NCBI GenBank assembly: GCA_963710205.1
Contig: CAVPZG010000005.1
Span: 1-64,000, forward strand
DNA: 64,000 nucleotides
Source: Pacificimonas sp963710205
GTDB taxonomy: Bacteria; Pseudomonadota; Alphaproteobacteria; Sphingomonadales; Sphingomonadaceae
Direction of reading: 5' to 3'
The notes under the pieces are model-generated. The model worked only from the letters and a program-made list of their open reading frames with translations, did no database searches and had not been told where the DNA came from. Below are positions 1-8,882 of this stretch, one piece after another; positions within the stretch are counted from its first letter, which is position 1; each line of letters begins with the position of its first letter. The position numbers and the translations under genes were made by a program.

Positions 1-69
1 TCGAAATCGGCAGTCAGCTTTGCGGTTGCGCTAGCGCCATTTGCAGGCGTGATTGCGGTCGTTTCCATG
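1..69 (-). CDS. flgD: FlgD, flagellar hook assembly scaffold (N-terminal 23 codons only)
   Basis: Reading leftward from ATG at 69, the sequence encodes a Thr/Ala-rich start followed by AKLTADF, and then runs off the window edge. FlgD N-termini in alphaproteobacteria have a short variable leader ending in a similar stretch just before the conserved FLKLL...QLKNQDP block. The start lies 2 bases after the fliK stop, the usual fliK-flgD order. FlgD caps the growing hook and is needed for FlgE polymerisation. The call rests on a short segment plus synteny. The diagnostic block lies outside the window. Confidence 0.6.
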
Positions 70-71
70 GG

Positions 72-1025
72 TCAGGTCACCAGATCGAGAAGGGCGTTGG
101 AACGGCGCGCCGGCGCGGCGGCGAATTCGGTATGACCGGAGGCGCGGCCGTGTTCGGAAGCAATCTCGTGCTCCCTCACCGGCTGCTGTTGCTGCTGCCG
201 TTGCTGAAAGCTGAGCGCGCCGCTGTCCGCCTTCAGTCCCTGCTCGGCGAGCAGGCGGTAAAGCGCAGCCTCATCGCGGCGGAGGAGTTCGTGTGTGGCG
301 GGATTTTCAGCGGCGATAACACCGCGCACCTCACCCGTGGGCGCGAGTTCGAGCTTTACTTCAATCCGGCCCATTTCAGGCGGATCGAGGCGGATGGTGA
401 AATCGGATTTTCCGCCCGCCACCTGACGCACGATCTCAAGGCCGACATCGGCGGCGAGATGCGCGGGACGGGCAGGAAGAACGATCTCCTGCACGGCCGT
501 GCGCGGCATCTCAGGTGCGGTTTGCAGCGGGGACGCGCCAGGCGTCTGTTGCGGGGGAAGCGCGAGTTCGGTTTCGGGCGCTGCGGCATCGGGGGCAGCG
601 GCCGCGTTTACAAGGGGTGCTACGGCCTGCGCGGTGCGGACGTGGTCGGCGCTGCTGGTTGAGACCTGGCGCGCGTCGTCCGAAGCCTCCGCACCGGCAG
701 GCTGACTGGCAAGCTGCGGGGCTGCCATCAGTGCCTTGTCATCGGCGGTCGTTTCCGAAGTCGCGGCGTCGTCTGCATCAGCGGACAGGGCGATCTCAAG
801 TGGGATTTCCGTTACAAGAGGCCTTCCCGGTGTCGGGCCTTTCGAAGGCGGTACCGCATCTGCGGGGGTGGCTGGTGTCTTTGTCTCGCCTTCATCAACC
901 ATTCGCGCGAAGGCGTCGCCGTCTTCGGACGGCTGTGCCGGCGCGGGCTGGTTTTGTGCGTTTGGCGCGGGAAGGGGACTTGTCGACATTTGCATGGCCG
1001 GGCTGCCTAGCAACGACCGGGCCAA
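72..1025 (-). CDS. fliK: FliK, flagellar hook-length control protein
   Basis: This 317-residue protein has a long low-complexity Pro/Ala/Thr-rich N-terminal two-thirds, as expected of the secreted ruler part. Its compact C-terminal domain (about residues 200-280) contains the Flg_hook pattern FTIRLDPPEMGRIEVKLEL followed by RGVIAAENP and a Leu/Arg-rich helix. A Gln run (about 276-281) follows. FliK is exported through the flagellar type III apparatus. It measures hook length and switches FlhB specificity from rod/hook to filament substrates. The stop is 2 bases upstream of the flgD start, so the two are probably cotranscribed. The N-terminal part has no recognisable sequence motif, as is normal for the family. 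Confidence 0.88.
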   Translation of the reverse strand: MARSLLGSPAMQMSTSPLPAPNAQNQPAPAQPSEDGDAFARMVDEGETKTPATPADAVPPSKGPTPGRPLVTEIPLEIALSADADDAATSETTADDKALMAAPQLASQPAGAEASDDARQVSTSSADHVRTAQAVAPLVNAAAAPDAAAPETELALPPQQTPGASPLQTAPEMPRTAVQEIVLPARPAHLAADVGLEIVRQVAGGKSDFTIRLDPPEMGRIEVKLELAPTGEVRGVIAAENPATHELLRRDEAALYRLLAEQGLKADSGALSFQQRQQQQQPVREHEIASEHGRASGHTEFAAAPARRSNALLDLVT

Positions 1026-1117
1026 CTGCCTCTCTTAGAGCGGGCCAAGGTCCCCACTGGGCAGCTTGTGCCGGGTGCGGGACTGGAAGATGCGGCAGGA
1101 ATTGCTAGATAGCGGCC

Positions 1118-2236
1118 ATGTCCATCGATCTGCAATTGCCGGGTGAGCCGAAAACGAAGCGCGTTGTCGTCGCCATGTCAGGCGGCGTGGATTCGTCCGT
1201 GGTCGCGGCCCTTGTCGCAGAGGCGGGCTATGAAACCATTGGCGTTACGCTTCAGCTTTATGACCACGGACAGGCTGTGGGAACGCCGGGAACCTGCTGC
1301 GCGGGCAGTGACATTCACGACGCGCGCCGGGTCGCCGACCGGCTGGGCATTGCGCATTACGTGCTCGATTATGAAAGCGCATTCCGCGAGAGCGTGATCG
1401 ACGATTTCGCCGACAGCTACGCACGCGGGGAAACGCCGATCCCTTGCGTGAAGTGCAACCAGACGGTGAAGTTTCGCGATCTGCTGAACGTCGCAAGGGA
1501 TCTGGGTGCTGACGCCCTGGCAACAGGACATTATGTGCGGCGTATTGAAGGCACGGACGGGGCTGAACTGCACCGTGCCATCGATCCCGCGCGCGACCAG
1601 AGCTATTTCCTGTTCGCCACGACATCGGAACAGCTCGACTATCTGCGCTTCCCGCTCGGCGGCATGGAAAAAAGCATCGTGCGCGATCATGCGCGGCGGT
1701 TCGAACTCGGCGTGGCGAACAAGCCGGACAGCCAGGATATCTGCTTTGTCCCGTCAGGCGATTATGCGGGCATCGTCAAGAAGCTGCGCCCGGAAACCGC
1801 GGCCCCGGGCGATATTGTCGATCTGAATGGCCGCGTTCTTGGTCAGCATCAGGGACTCGTTCATTTTACCGTGGGCCAGCGGAAAGGCATTGACGTCGGC
1901 GGTCAGCCCAAGCCGCTTTATGTCGTGAGACTGGAACCTGACGAAAAGCGGCTGGTCGTGGGCCCGCGTGAGGCGCTGGGCGTTGCCAGCGTATCGCTGT
2001 CCGAATTGAACTGGCTGGGCGGGCACGTTCCGGGTGGCGGAATGAAAATTACGGTCAAGATACGCTCGATGGCGAAACCCGCTCCAGCAAGGTTCGATGG
2101 CACTCACGTCTATTTCGACGGCCCGGAATATGGCGTTGCTCCCGGTCAGGCCGCGGTCATTTATGACGGCGACCGGGTGCTGGGGGGCGGCTGGATTGCG
2201 GAAACCGTACCCGCATTGACCGAGATGGCGGCCTAA
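1118..2236 (+). CDS. mnmA: MnmA, tRNA-specific 2-thiouridylase
   Basis: MnmA activates U34 of tRNA-Lys, -Glu and -Gln with ATP and inserts sulfur delivered by the IscS relay, giving the s2U34 needed for accurate decoding. The PP-loop SGGVDSS is at residues 21-27. By alignment with E. coli MnmA the catalytic cysteine pair is Cys113 (in CVKCNQTVKF) and Cys209 (in DSQDICFV). The C-terminal region carries the expected GQRKGIDVGG stretch. At 372 residues it is normal length. The 3' end overlaps the convergent protease-nuclease gene by 4 bases. No strong Shine-Dalgarno sequence precedes the ATG. Confidence 0.95.
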   Translation: MSIDLQLPGEPKTKRVVVAMSGGVDSSVVAALVAEAGYETIGVTLQLYDHGQAVGTPGTCCAGSDIHDARRVADRLGIAHYVLDYESAFRESVIDDFADSYARGETPIPCVKCNQTVKFRDLLNVARDLGADALATGHYVRRIEGTDGAELHRAIDPARDQSYFLFATTSEQLDYLRFPLGGMEKSIVRDHARRFELGVANKPDSQDICFVPSGDYAGIVKKLRPETAAPGDIVDLNGRVLGQHQGLVHFTVGQRKGIDVGGQPKPLYVVRLEPDEKRLVVGPREALGVASVSLSELNWLGGHVPGGGMKITVKIRSMAKPAPARFDGTHVYFDGPEYGVAPGQAAVIYDGDRVLGGGWIAETVPALTEMAA

Positions 2237-4125
2237 AGAACGAGATCGCTTTCGCTGGTGATCTCGTGCGCGGTGACACCCGTATCCGCTGGTCGGGCCG
2301 CACTTTCAGGTGCGAGGGAGAGGTCGCTGTTGGAGATGATATCGGCCGCTACATATGCGCTGAAATCAAGATCCGTGCGCGATGACAGCTCGGTCACACT
2401 GATCTGGAAAATCCGCAAGGGGTCGAAATCCAACACTTCAAGGTCGGTCAGCAGGTCCGACTGCGACAGCAGAAAACAGGCTGCGCGCAGTGCGCCATCC
2501 GTTCCCGCATAGGCGATCAGTTTCCAGAACTGGCGCGGCAGCAGCGCCGTGCGATATTCGGGATCGTCATTCGCGAAGACAGGCCCGCCGATGACGGAAA
2601 TCTTCAGGTTCTGCGCTTCCGCCTGTTCCAGCACGAGATTTTCCAGTCGGCCCCACAGACCCATGCGCGACGACTGATTGAAGCCCTCATGTTGCGGCGC
2701 GATATTGGTGAAGAAGAAAGAATCGCTGTTGGCCTGCCGCGCCTCCGCCACGGTGCCCCATGTCAGGTCAGCCCGTCGCGCAATATGGCCCCGATCGAGC
2801 GCGTTATTGGCATAAAGCTCATCGCCAAGCTGGGCATCCGCCGGAATGCGGGGGTCGAGCCGAAAACCTGTCCTGCCGACCACGACCTTGCGCGCGCCAT
2901 CGATATTCCAGGCGACAAACCGGGCGAGCCTGCGTTTCGCGCTGAGACAGACGGAGAAATGCGTATAGGGAATCATCTGGGCGCGGCCGAAATTAACCGC
3001 ATCACGCTTTTGCGAAAGCGTCAGCTGGGGTGGCGGCGCATGGATATTCAGGAAATCGGGATCATAACCCGATCTTGCGACCGACTGGTCGAGGTCATCG
3101 CCCGGAATCCTCGTTTCCGCCGGAGGCTCCAGCAGGAAATCGAGTTTCTTCTGCACGGACAGGGGATAGCAGGCGAGTGCATGTTCATCGGGATTGGCAC
3201 CCGCCTCGCCTGCGAAATGCAGGCCAGCGAACATGCCGGTTGCCTTCCCATTCTCCGCGACCAGCCAGGCCGAGCCGGAATCGCCACCCATGCTGATTTC
3301 TCCATTGTCAGGCAGCCGGTCGGGATCGATACCGATTTCGAACCCGCCAATGGCAACCGGACCAGCGCCGGGTCCATAGTTGATTTCACTCAGCACATCG
3401 ACGCGGCGTACGATTCCATAGGTCGTGCCGGTGGTACGACCTGATTTCACCAGCCGGTCGTCCAGCTCTACCCGGACCATCTGCGAAGGGGCGGTGTCCA
3501 GTCCGAATATGTCCCGGTCATGTTCGCGCGTGCGGATCCTGCTGAGCGCGCAGTCGCCCGCCGCTCCCAGATGGCTGCGAAGGAGATTGCCGCAGAAATT
3601 GCCCGCCACATTATTATCATCGAACGGCCCTGGCTGGACGGTCGCATCACCAATCATGCCGCCCGCACCATGCAGGACGTGCCAGTTCGACAGGATACAG
3701 GGCGCGGCGGTTTCGCGGTCATAAACGATCAGACCGATCGTGCCTGCCGTTCCCGCCGGATGGGAAACCGAGATGCCGGGGCGAAGCGGATCCATCCGTT
3801 CGCGACGTTCCCCCAATGTTTCCGGCGCGACCAGCCGGTAACCAGGTGCGTAACTGCGCTCGAGGACGTCCGTGGGGAAGGCGGTGCCGTCCACCATGAT
3901 CGTGGGCGGGATGGGCGTGCTTCCCAGTCCCTCGATTGCCGCGTTCGGAACTTTCGCGGCAACCGTGAACTGCAGGCTGATCGGTCCGTCGCCATTTTTT
4001 CGGCCGATGCCGATAGAGGTGATGTTGGGATCCTTCAGAAAGGCGTGCCCCTTTGCCCTGATAAAGGCGCGAAGGCTGTCCATGGTGGCTGCCGACGCGG
4101 TTTTTCTGCCTGATTTCTTTGCCAT
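2233..4125 (-). CDS. Trypsin-like serine protease fused to DNA/RNA non-specific endonuclease
   Basis: This 630-residue protein has two enzymatic modules and no signal peptide. Residues 1-110 form an N-terminal region I cannot assign (it has ITSIGIGRKNG and a Lys-rich start). Residues about 115-330 are a chymotrypsin-fold protease: His149 (LSNWHVLHG), Asp191 (AAGDCALSR) and Ser283 (GGDSGSAW) fit the catalytic triad in order. Residues about 370-600 are a NucA/EndoG-type nuclease with the DRGH motif at 444-447, and with Asn474, Asn483 and Glu495 in the usual downstream metal-site context. The family knowledge is that DRGH nucleases cut DNA and RNA using one Mg ion. That protease and nuclease act together, for example in self-destruction or defence, is inference. 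The gene stands alone and is convergent with mnmA. Confidence 0.85.
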   Translation of the reverse strand: MAKKSGRKTASAATMDSLRAFIRAKGHAFLKDPNITSIGIGRKNGDGPISLQFTVAAKVPNAAIEGLGSTPIPPTIMVDGTAFPTDVLERSYAPGYRLVAPETLGERRERMDPLRPGISVSHPAGTAGTIGLIVYDRETAAPCILSNWHVLHGAGGMIGDATVQPGPFDDNNVAGNFCGNLLRSHLGAAGDCALSRIRTREHDRDIFGLDTAPSQMVRVELDDRLVKSGRTTGTTYGIVRRVDVLSEINYGPGAGPVAIGGFEIGIDPDRLPDNGEISMGGDSGSAWLVAENGKATGMFAGLHFAGEAGANPDEHALACYPLSVQKKLDFLLEPPAETRIPGDDLDQSVARSGYDPDFLNIHAPPPQLTLSQKRDAVNFGRAQMIPYTHFSVCLSAKRRLARFVAWNIDGARKVVVGRTGFRLDPRIPADAQLGDELYANNALDRGHIARRADLTWGTVAEARQANSDSFFFTNIAPQHEGFNQSSRMGLWGRLENLVLEQAEAQNLKISVIGGPVFANDDPEYRTALLPRQFWKLIAYAGTDGALRAACFLLSQSDLLTDLEVLDFDPLRIFQISVTELSSRTDLDFSAYVAADIISNSDLSLAPESAARPADTGVTAHEITSESDLVL

Positions 4126-4162
4126 GAACCGGCTCCCATCAGCTTTAGAATAACCTGTTTTT

Positions 4163-4199
4163 CCGATAGCGAACAGGGTCGTTCATTCGCGCTATCCGG
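4163..4199. repeat. Inverted repeat between the nuclease fusion and the exonuclease-family gene
   Basis: CCGATAGCG (4163-4171) is matched by CGCTATCCGG (4190-4199) across an 18-base loop. A short T-run lies 5' of it on the plus strand but not 3' of it on the minus strand, so it does not fit an intrinsic terminator for the leftward genes. It sits just upstream of the fusion gene's start and could be an operator or an RNA hairpin. No function is claimed. Confidence 0.3.
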
Positions 4200-4212
4200 A
4201 CACACCGCTGTT

Positions 4213-4911
4213 TCAGTCCTGAATGAGTTGTGCCCAGATCGGCAGGTGATCGCTGGCGCGTTTCGCGGTTTCCGACATATGCACGCCGCAGTCATTGCAG
4301 CTGAAATGCTGGCTGTAGATGATCCGGTCCAGCTCCAGCACCGGGCGGCGTGTGTGAAAGCTCGGTCCGCAATCGGCGATATGATATTGGCCGGGAAGTG
4401 TCGGCATCGCCGCGCGCCGTCCCGTGTTCCAGTCGTTGGTGTCACCCATCAATATGGTCGGCATGGCCGGGCGGGTGTCGAGAAGCTCCAGCAGCTGCTG
4501 CAACTGGCGTACCCGATAGAGGCCCGTCAGGTCGAGATGCATGCCAATGATACGCACCGGTCCGCTGCCGGGATCGACCTCCGCCAGGACAGCGCCGCGC
4601 GGTTCGAGCGTATCGAGATAGAGGGGTTCCGCGTGCAGGATTTCGGCGCCGGTGCGGACGAGGATCGCGTTGCCATGCCAGCCGATGCTTTTTGGCATCA
4701 TGTTGAAGCCGACATGCTTGTAATCGCCCTTATGCTCATCAAGCAGGCCCGCATCGACGACCGCGCGGCGCTCAAAGAAGCGCCTGTCCGCTTCCTGCAG
4801 CGCGACGATGTCCGCATCGATTTCGTGCAGGACGTCAAGAATACGTCTCGGATTGCGCCGGCGGTCGAGGCCGATACCCTTGTGGATGTTATAGGAGGCA
4901 ACCTTCAGCAT
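4213..4911 (-). CDS. Endonuclease/exonuclease/phosphatase family protein
   Basis: This 232-residue member of the EEP superfamily (fold of DNase I, ExoIII and sphingomyelinase) starts MLKVASYNIHKG. It then carries VALQEADRR (metal-binding Glu), IIGMHLDL, ILMGDTNDWN (the GDxN motif) and ends with ASDHLPIWAQL (the SDH catalytic pair). It has no signal peptide, so it is probably cytoplasmic. The substrate could be nucleic acid or a phosphoester and cannot be read from the sequence. I chose ATG 4911 because the conserved beta-strand begins there. An in-frame TTG at 4992 would overlap pheT by 47 bases. It follows pheT by about 35 bases on the same strand and may be cotranscribed. Confidence 0.82.
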   Translation of the reverse strand: MLKVASYNIHKGIGLDRRRNPRRILDVLHEIDADIVALQEADRRFFERRAVVDAGLLDEHKGDYKHVGFNMMPKSIGWHGNAILVRTGAEILHAEPLYLDTLEPRGAVLAEVDPGSGPVRIIGMHLDLTGLYRVRQLQQLLELLDTRPAMPTILMGDTNDWNTGRRAAMPTLPGQYHIADCGPSFHTRRPVLELDRIIYSQHFSCNDCGVHMSETAKRASDHLPIWAQLIQD

Positions 4912-4945
4912 GGATCCGCAGTCAACGTTGCTATCGCCGCATGGT

Positions 4946-7321
4946 TCAGCCCCGTAACTCCGCACCGACCGCCTTACGGGCGGCCGCGACAATCCTGTTC
5001 GACAATTGGCTGATATCCTCCTCCGTGAAGGTTTCCGCGCCGGGTTGCAGTGTCACGCGAACAGCAACGCTGATCTTGCCTTCGGGAACGCTTCCGCCGG
5101 CAAACAGGTCGAACAGGCGGGCGTCAGTGATCAGCTTCCTGTCCGCCCCTGCGCAGGCGCGAACCAGGGCCGCAGCCTCGACAGTCTTGTCCACGAGAAA
5201 GGCGAAATCACGCGTGATTGCCTGTAGTGCCGGAGGTGTGAAGGCGGGACGGGCGCGCTTCGTTTTTGATGCCGGCAGGGAGTCGAGATAGATTTCCGCA
5301 GCGGCGACGCGGCCCTTCAGGCCGAAGGCCTTTGCAACACGTGGATGCAGCTCGCCAAATTCGGCCATCATGTTTTTCGGGCCAAGCTGAATACGGCCCG
5401 AGCGTCCGGGATGATACCAATCCGACGCGCCGCGCTCGACCTGTAATTTGTCAACGGGTGCGCCAGCGGCGGAGAGCGCAGCAAGCGCTTCGGCCTTTGC
5501 ATCGAACACGTCAAGGCCGCGCTCCGGCCCCGCACGCCAGTCCGCTTCGGTTGCAAGGCCCGCCATGACGATGCCGATGGTCGGGCGTTCGCTGTCGGCA
5601 AGATAGCGGCGGGCCAGTTCGAACAGCTGCGCGCGGGATGCGCCGCGGTCGATATTCGCCTTTGCTGCCGTCAGCAAACCGGGCAGCGTAGAGGGTTGCA
5701 TGACGCTGAGGTCGGTGGAGATGGGATTGGCGAGAATATGATGACCGCCGCCGAAATGCGCGGCTTCCTTTTCGGAAATGAAGCTCCAGCTGACGGCTTC
5801 GTCGAGACCGCGTGCGGCAAGCGCGCGGCGGACGCGGCGCTCGGTCAGCTGTTCGCCAGTCGCGGTCGGCCGGGCCACACCATCTGCGCGGGGTAGCGGA
5901 GTCGAGGGAATCTTGTCGAAGCCGTGAATACGCGCGACTTCCTCGACGATGTCAGGGGCACCGTCGATATCGCGTCGCCATGTCGGGACGGTGACGGTCC
6001 AGGGGCTGGTCTGCTCCACGTCGAACCCCAGACGCGACAGGCTGTCCGCCTGCTTGTCCTCGGGAATGTCCACACCGGAAAGCTGTTCGCAAAGCGCAGG
6101 ATCGTAACGGACGGTACGGCGGGCCGTTGGCGCTGACCCGGCCTGCACAACCTCGGACGCCTCGCCGCCGCACAGGTCCATGATCATGCGGGTCGCAAGA
6201 TTGATGCCCGCCGTCAGGAAAGCCGGATCGACACCGCGCTCAAAGCGTGCGCGGGCATCCGAATTGAGGTTCAGCCTGCGCCCGGTTGCGCCGATAGAGA
6301 CCGGATCGAAATAGGCGCATTCGATGACGACGTCGCGCGTGTCAGCGCCGACGCCCGTGCGCGCGCCGCCCATGATGCCGCCAATGTCATGCGCGCCGTC
6401 GTCGTCGGCGAGGACGGTCATGCTGTCGTCGAGGGTGTAGGCTTTGTCGTTCAGGGCCTGGACCGTTTCACCTGCCTTCGCCTTGCGGGCGACGAGCGCG
6501 CCGTTTAGTCTTGCAAGATCATAGACATGCAGCGGGCGGCCGCGATCGAACATGATGTAGTTGGTGATGTCCACCAGGGCGTCGATGGGCTTCTGGCCGA
6601 TGGCGATCAGGCGGCGCTGCATCCAGGCCGGACTGGGGCCGTTCCTCACACCCCTGACGACGCGGGCGTAGAGCGCCGGGCAGCCGTCTTCGTCCTCGGT
6701 TCGGACATCGATGGGGCATGGGAAACCGCCGGGCACGCTTTCGACGGCGCCGGATTTCAGCGTACCGAGACCGGCTGCCGCGAGATCGCGAGCGATCCCG
6801 TAAATGCCGAGCGCGTCCTGACGGTTCGGCGTCACCCCTACTTCGATGACGGGATCGTCGAGCTTTGCGTGGACCACATAGGGCGTGCCGACGGGCGCGT
6901 CCTGATCGAGGTCAATGATGCCGTCATGCTCGTCCGAAAGCTCCAGCTCACGCTCCGACACCATCATGCCGGACGATGCCACGCCGCGGATGCTGGTCGG
7001 TTTCAGCGTCAGATCCGTGCCGGGGACATAGCTCCCCTCTGGCGCGAAAACGCCTTTCATGCCCGCACGGGCATTGGGCGCGCCGCAGACGACCTGTACG
7101 GGATCGCCGCTGCCGGTATTGACGCGCAGCACCTGCAATTTGTCGGCGTCGGGATGTTTTTCCGCCGACAGCACCTCGGCGATGCGGAAGGGCGCGAGCT
7201 TCTCCGCCGGGTTTTCGACACTCTCCACTTCGAGGCCGAGCGCGGTCAGCTGGACGAGAATCTCGTCCAGGCTCGCATCCGTGTCGAGATGATCCTTCAG
7301 CCAGGACAGGGTGAACTTCAT
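4946..7321 (-). CDS. pheT: PheT, phenylalanyl-tRNA synthetase beta subunit
   Basis: The 791-residue beta subunit of the alpha2-beta2 class II PheRS has the full bacterial domain set. It opens with MKFTLSWLKDHLDTDASLDEI. An EMAP-like tRNA-binding domain follows (about 40-150, with DKLQVLRVNTGSG and VVCGAPNARAGM). The B3/B4 editing region contains SWMQ-type and DITNYIMFDRGRPLHVYD segments. The B5 domain and catalytic-like core come next, and the C-terminal anticodon-binding FDX-ACB domain includes AITRDFAFLVDK. The editing site hydrolyses mischarged Tyr-tRNA-Phe. The start codon overlaps the pheS stop by 4 bases (ATGA), indicating translational coupling. Confidence 0.97.
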   Translation of the reverse strand: MKFTLSWLKDHLDTDASLDEILVQLTALGLEVESVENPAEKLAPFRIAEVLSAEKHPDADKLQVLRVNTGSGDPVQVVCGAPNARAGMKGVFAPEGSYVPGTDLTLKPTSIRGVASSGMMVSERELELSDEHDGIIDLDQDAPVGTPYVVHAKLDDPVIEVGVTPNRQDALGIYGIARDLAAAGLGTLKSGAVESVPGGFPCPIDVRTEDEDGCPALYARVVRGVRNGPSPAWMQRRLIAIGQKPIDALVDITNYIMFDRGRPLHVYDLARLNGALVARKAKAGETVQALNDKAYTLDDSMTVLADDDGAHDIGGIMGGARTGVGADTRDVVIECAYFDPVSIGATGRRLNLNSDARARFERGVDPAFLTAGINLATRMIMDLCGGEASEVVQAGSAPTARRTVRYDPALCEQLSGVDIPEDKQADSLSRLGFDVEQTSPWTVTVPTWRRDIDGAPDIVEEVARIHGFDKIPSTPLPRADGVARPTATGEQLTERRVRRALAARGLDEAVSWSFISEKEAAHFGGGHHILANPISTDLSVMQPSTLPGLLTAAKANIDRGASRAQLFELARRYLADSERPTIGIVMAGLATEADWRAGPERGLDVFDAKAEALAALSAAGAPVDKLQVERGASDWYHPGRSGRIQLGPKNMMAEFGELHPRVAKAFGLKGRVAAAEIYLDSLPASKTKRARPAFTPPALQAITRDFAFLVDKTVEAAALVRACAGADRKLITDARLFDLFAGGSVPEGKISVAVRVTLQPGAETFTEEDISQLSNRIVAAARKAVGAELRG

Positions 7322-8397
7322 GCGCCGACTCCGCCGCTGAGGGTGGGCACGGCGAAGGGGCTGAAACCGTAATGCCGGATCCAGCGCTGGTCGCCGTCGA
7401 AAAAGGGGCGAAGGTCGGTCATGCCATATTTCAGCATGGCCAGCCGGTCGATGCCGGCGCCGAAGGCAAAGCCCTGCCAGTCATCGGGATCAAGATCACA
7501 GTTCTCGATCACCTTCCTGTTCACCATGCCGGAGCCAAGGACTTCCAGCCATTCCCTGTCCCCGCCGATTTTCAGCTGGCCGCCCTCGAATGAGCAGCCG
7601 ACATCCACCTCTGCCGAGGGTTCGGTGAAGGGGAAGTAGCTGGGCCGGAACCGAAGTACGATGTCATCGACCTCAAAAAACGCCTTCAGGAAGGTTTCCA
7701 GCGTCCATTTGAGATGGCCCATGGTGATGCCCCGGTCGATGACGAGCCCCTCGACCTGATGGAACATCGGCGTGTGCGTCGCATCGGAATCCGACCGGTA
7801 AACCCGGCCAGGCGCGATGATCCGGATGGGCGGTTTTTCCTTCATCATCGTGCGGATCTGCACGGGGCTGGTATGCGTGCGAAGCAGCTTTGGTGCGTCA
7901 TCGCCTTTCGCCGGGAAATAGAAGGTGTCGTGCATGGCGCGCGCGGGATGATGTTCGGGAATGTTGAGCGCGGTGAAATTGTGCCAGTCATCCTCGATTT
8001 CGGGGCCGGTCTTCACCGCGAAGCCCAGATCGGCGAAGATTTCCGCCAGTTCGTCCATCACCTGGCTGATCGGATGGACGTGGCCGGGCAGGCGGTCCTG
8101 AACAGGCAGGGTCACATCGACGGATTCCGCGATCAGGCGGGCGTCGAGTTCGGCGGCCTCCAGTTCGGCTTTCCGATCGGCGAGCGCGGTCTGCACGGTC
8201 TGACGCATGACGTTGAGCGCCGCGCCAGTGGTCTGGCGCTCCTCAGGCGACATCCTGCCGAGCGTTTTCATCTGCGCCGTGATCGCGCCCTGTTTCCCCA
8301 GCGCCTCGATACGGACCGTCTCCACATCGGCGGGCGATGCTGCGCCTTCGATGCGCGCAAGCCAGTCAGCGGTCTGGGTGTCGATGTCTGAACTCAT
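7318..8397 (-). CDS. pheS: PheS, phenylalanyl-tRNA synthetase alpha subunit
   Basis: This catalytic subunit of PheRS charges tRNA-Phe. It shows an N-terminal coiled coil, the class II motif 2 region (HTSPVQIRTM...VYRSDSDATHTPMFHQVEG) and the C-terminal motif 3 (FGAGIDRLAMLKYGMTDLRPF region). I chose ATG 8397, giving 359 residues, because it is the first ATG and has GGA 7 bases upstream. An in-frame TTG at 8409 would add four residues. It is the first gene of pheS-pheT and lies directly downstream of the rpmI-rplT terminator. No Phe-codon-rich leader peptide was found in the short gap. Confidence 0.96.
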   Translation of the reverse strand: MSSDIDTQTADWLARIEGAASPADVETVRIEALGKQGAITAQMKTLGRMSPEERQTTGAALNVMRQTVQTALADRKAELEAAELDARLIAESVDVTLPVQDRLPGHVHPISQVMDELAEIFADLGFAVKTGPEIEDDWHNFTALNIPEHHPARAMHDTFYFPAKGDDAPKLLRTHTSPVQIRTMMKEKPPIRIIAPGRVYRSDSDATHTPMFHQVEGLVIDRGITMGHLKWTLETFLKAFFEVDDIVLRFRPSYFPFTEPSAEVDVGCSFEGGQLKIGGDREWLEVLGSGMVNRKVIENCDLDPDDWQGFAFGAGIDRLAMLKYGMTDLRPFFDGDQRWIRHYGFSPFAVPTLSGGVGA

Positions 8398-8411
8398 GGA
8401 AATGTCCAAAT

Positions 8412-8452
8412 AAAGAAAAAGGCGCGCGGGGGACCGGAGCCACCCGCGCGCC
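8412..8452 (-). terminator. Rho-independent terminator after rplT
   Basis: A perfect 10-bp stem, GGCGCGCGGG (8421-8430) against CCCGCGCGCC (8443-8452), has a 12-base loop. Read on the minus strand it is followed by TTTTTCTTT (8420-8412). It sits between the rplT stop and the pheS start, so it ends or attenuates read-through from rpmI-rplT into pheST. Confidence 0.9.
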
Positions 8453-8476
8453 TTCTAACTATAAGCCTCGTAAGGT

Positions 8477-8839
8477 CTAGGCTTTGTCGAGGGCGGCCTG
8501 GGCCTGCTTGACGATGGCCTTAAAGCTCGCGGGTTCTTCCATGGCGAGGCCCGCCAGAACCTTGCGATCAAGCTCGATCCCGGCCAGCTTCATGCCGTTC
8601 ATGAACGTGGAATAGGTCAGGCCTTCCTCGCGGACCGACGCATTGATGCGCTGAATCCAGAGGGCGCGGAAATTCCGCTTTCTGACCTTGCGGTCGCGGT
8701 ATGCGTACTGGCCAGCCTTGTCGACGGCGGCGATGGCCGTCCGGATGGTGTTCTTGCGGCGACCGGAAAAGCCCTTCGCCTGCTTGAGGATTTTCTTGTG
8801 CCGTGCGTTCACCTGAACGCCGCGTTTGATGCGTGCCAT
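8477..8839 (-). CDS. rplT: Ribosomal protein bL20
   Basis: This 120-residue, strongly basic protein starts MARIKRGVQVNARHKKILKQ. It contains GFSGRRKNTIRTA and WIQRINA, the standard bL20 signature. bL20 binds 23S rRNA domain II early in 50S assembly. In several bacteria it also represses its own operon through the mRNA leader. It is 43 bases downstream of rpmI and is followed by a strong terminator. infC, often first in this operon, is not in the window. Confidence 0.97.
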   Translation of the reverse strand: MARIKRGVQVNARHKKILKQAKGFSGRRKNTIRTAIAAVDKAGQYAYRDRKVRKRNFRALWIQRINASVREEGLTYSTFMNGMKLAGIELDRKVLAGLAMEEPASFKAIVKQAQAALDKA

Positions 8840-8882
8840 GATATATCTCCGTAAATTCAGGGACGGTCCTAGCCGTCAAACC

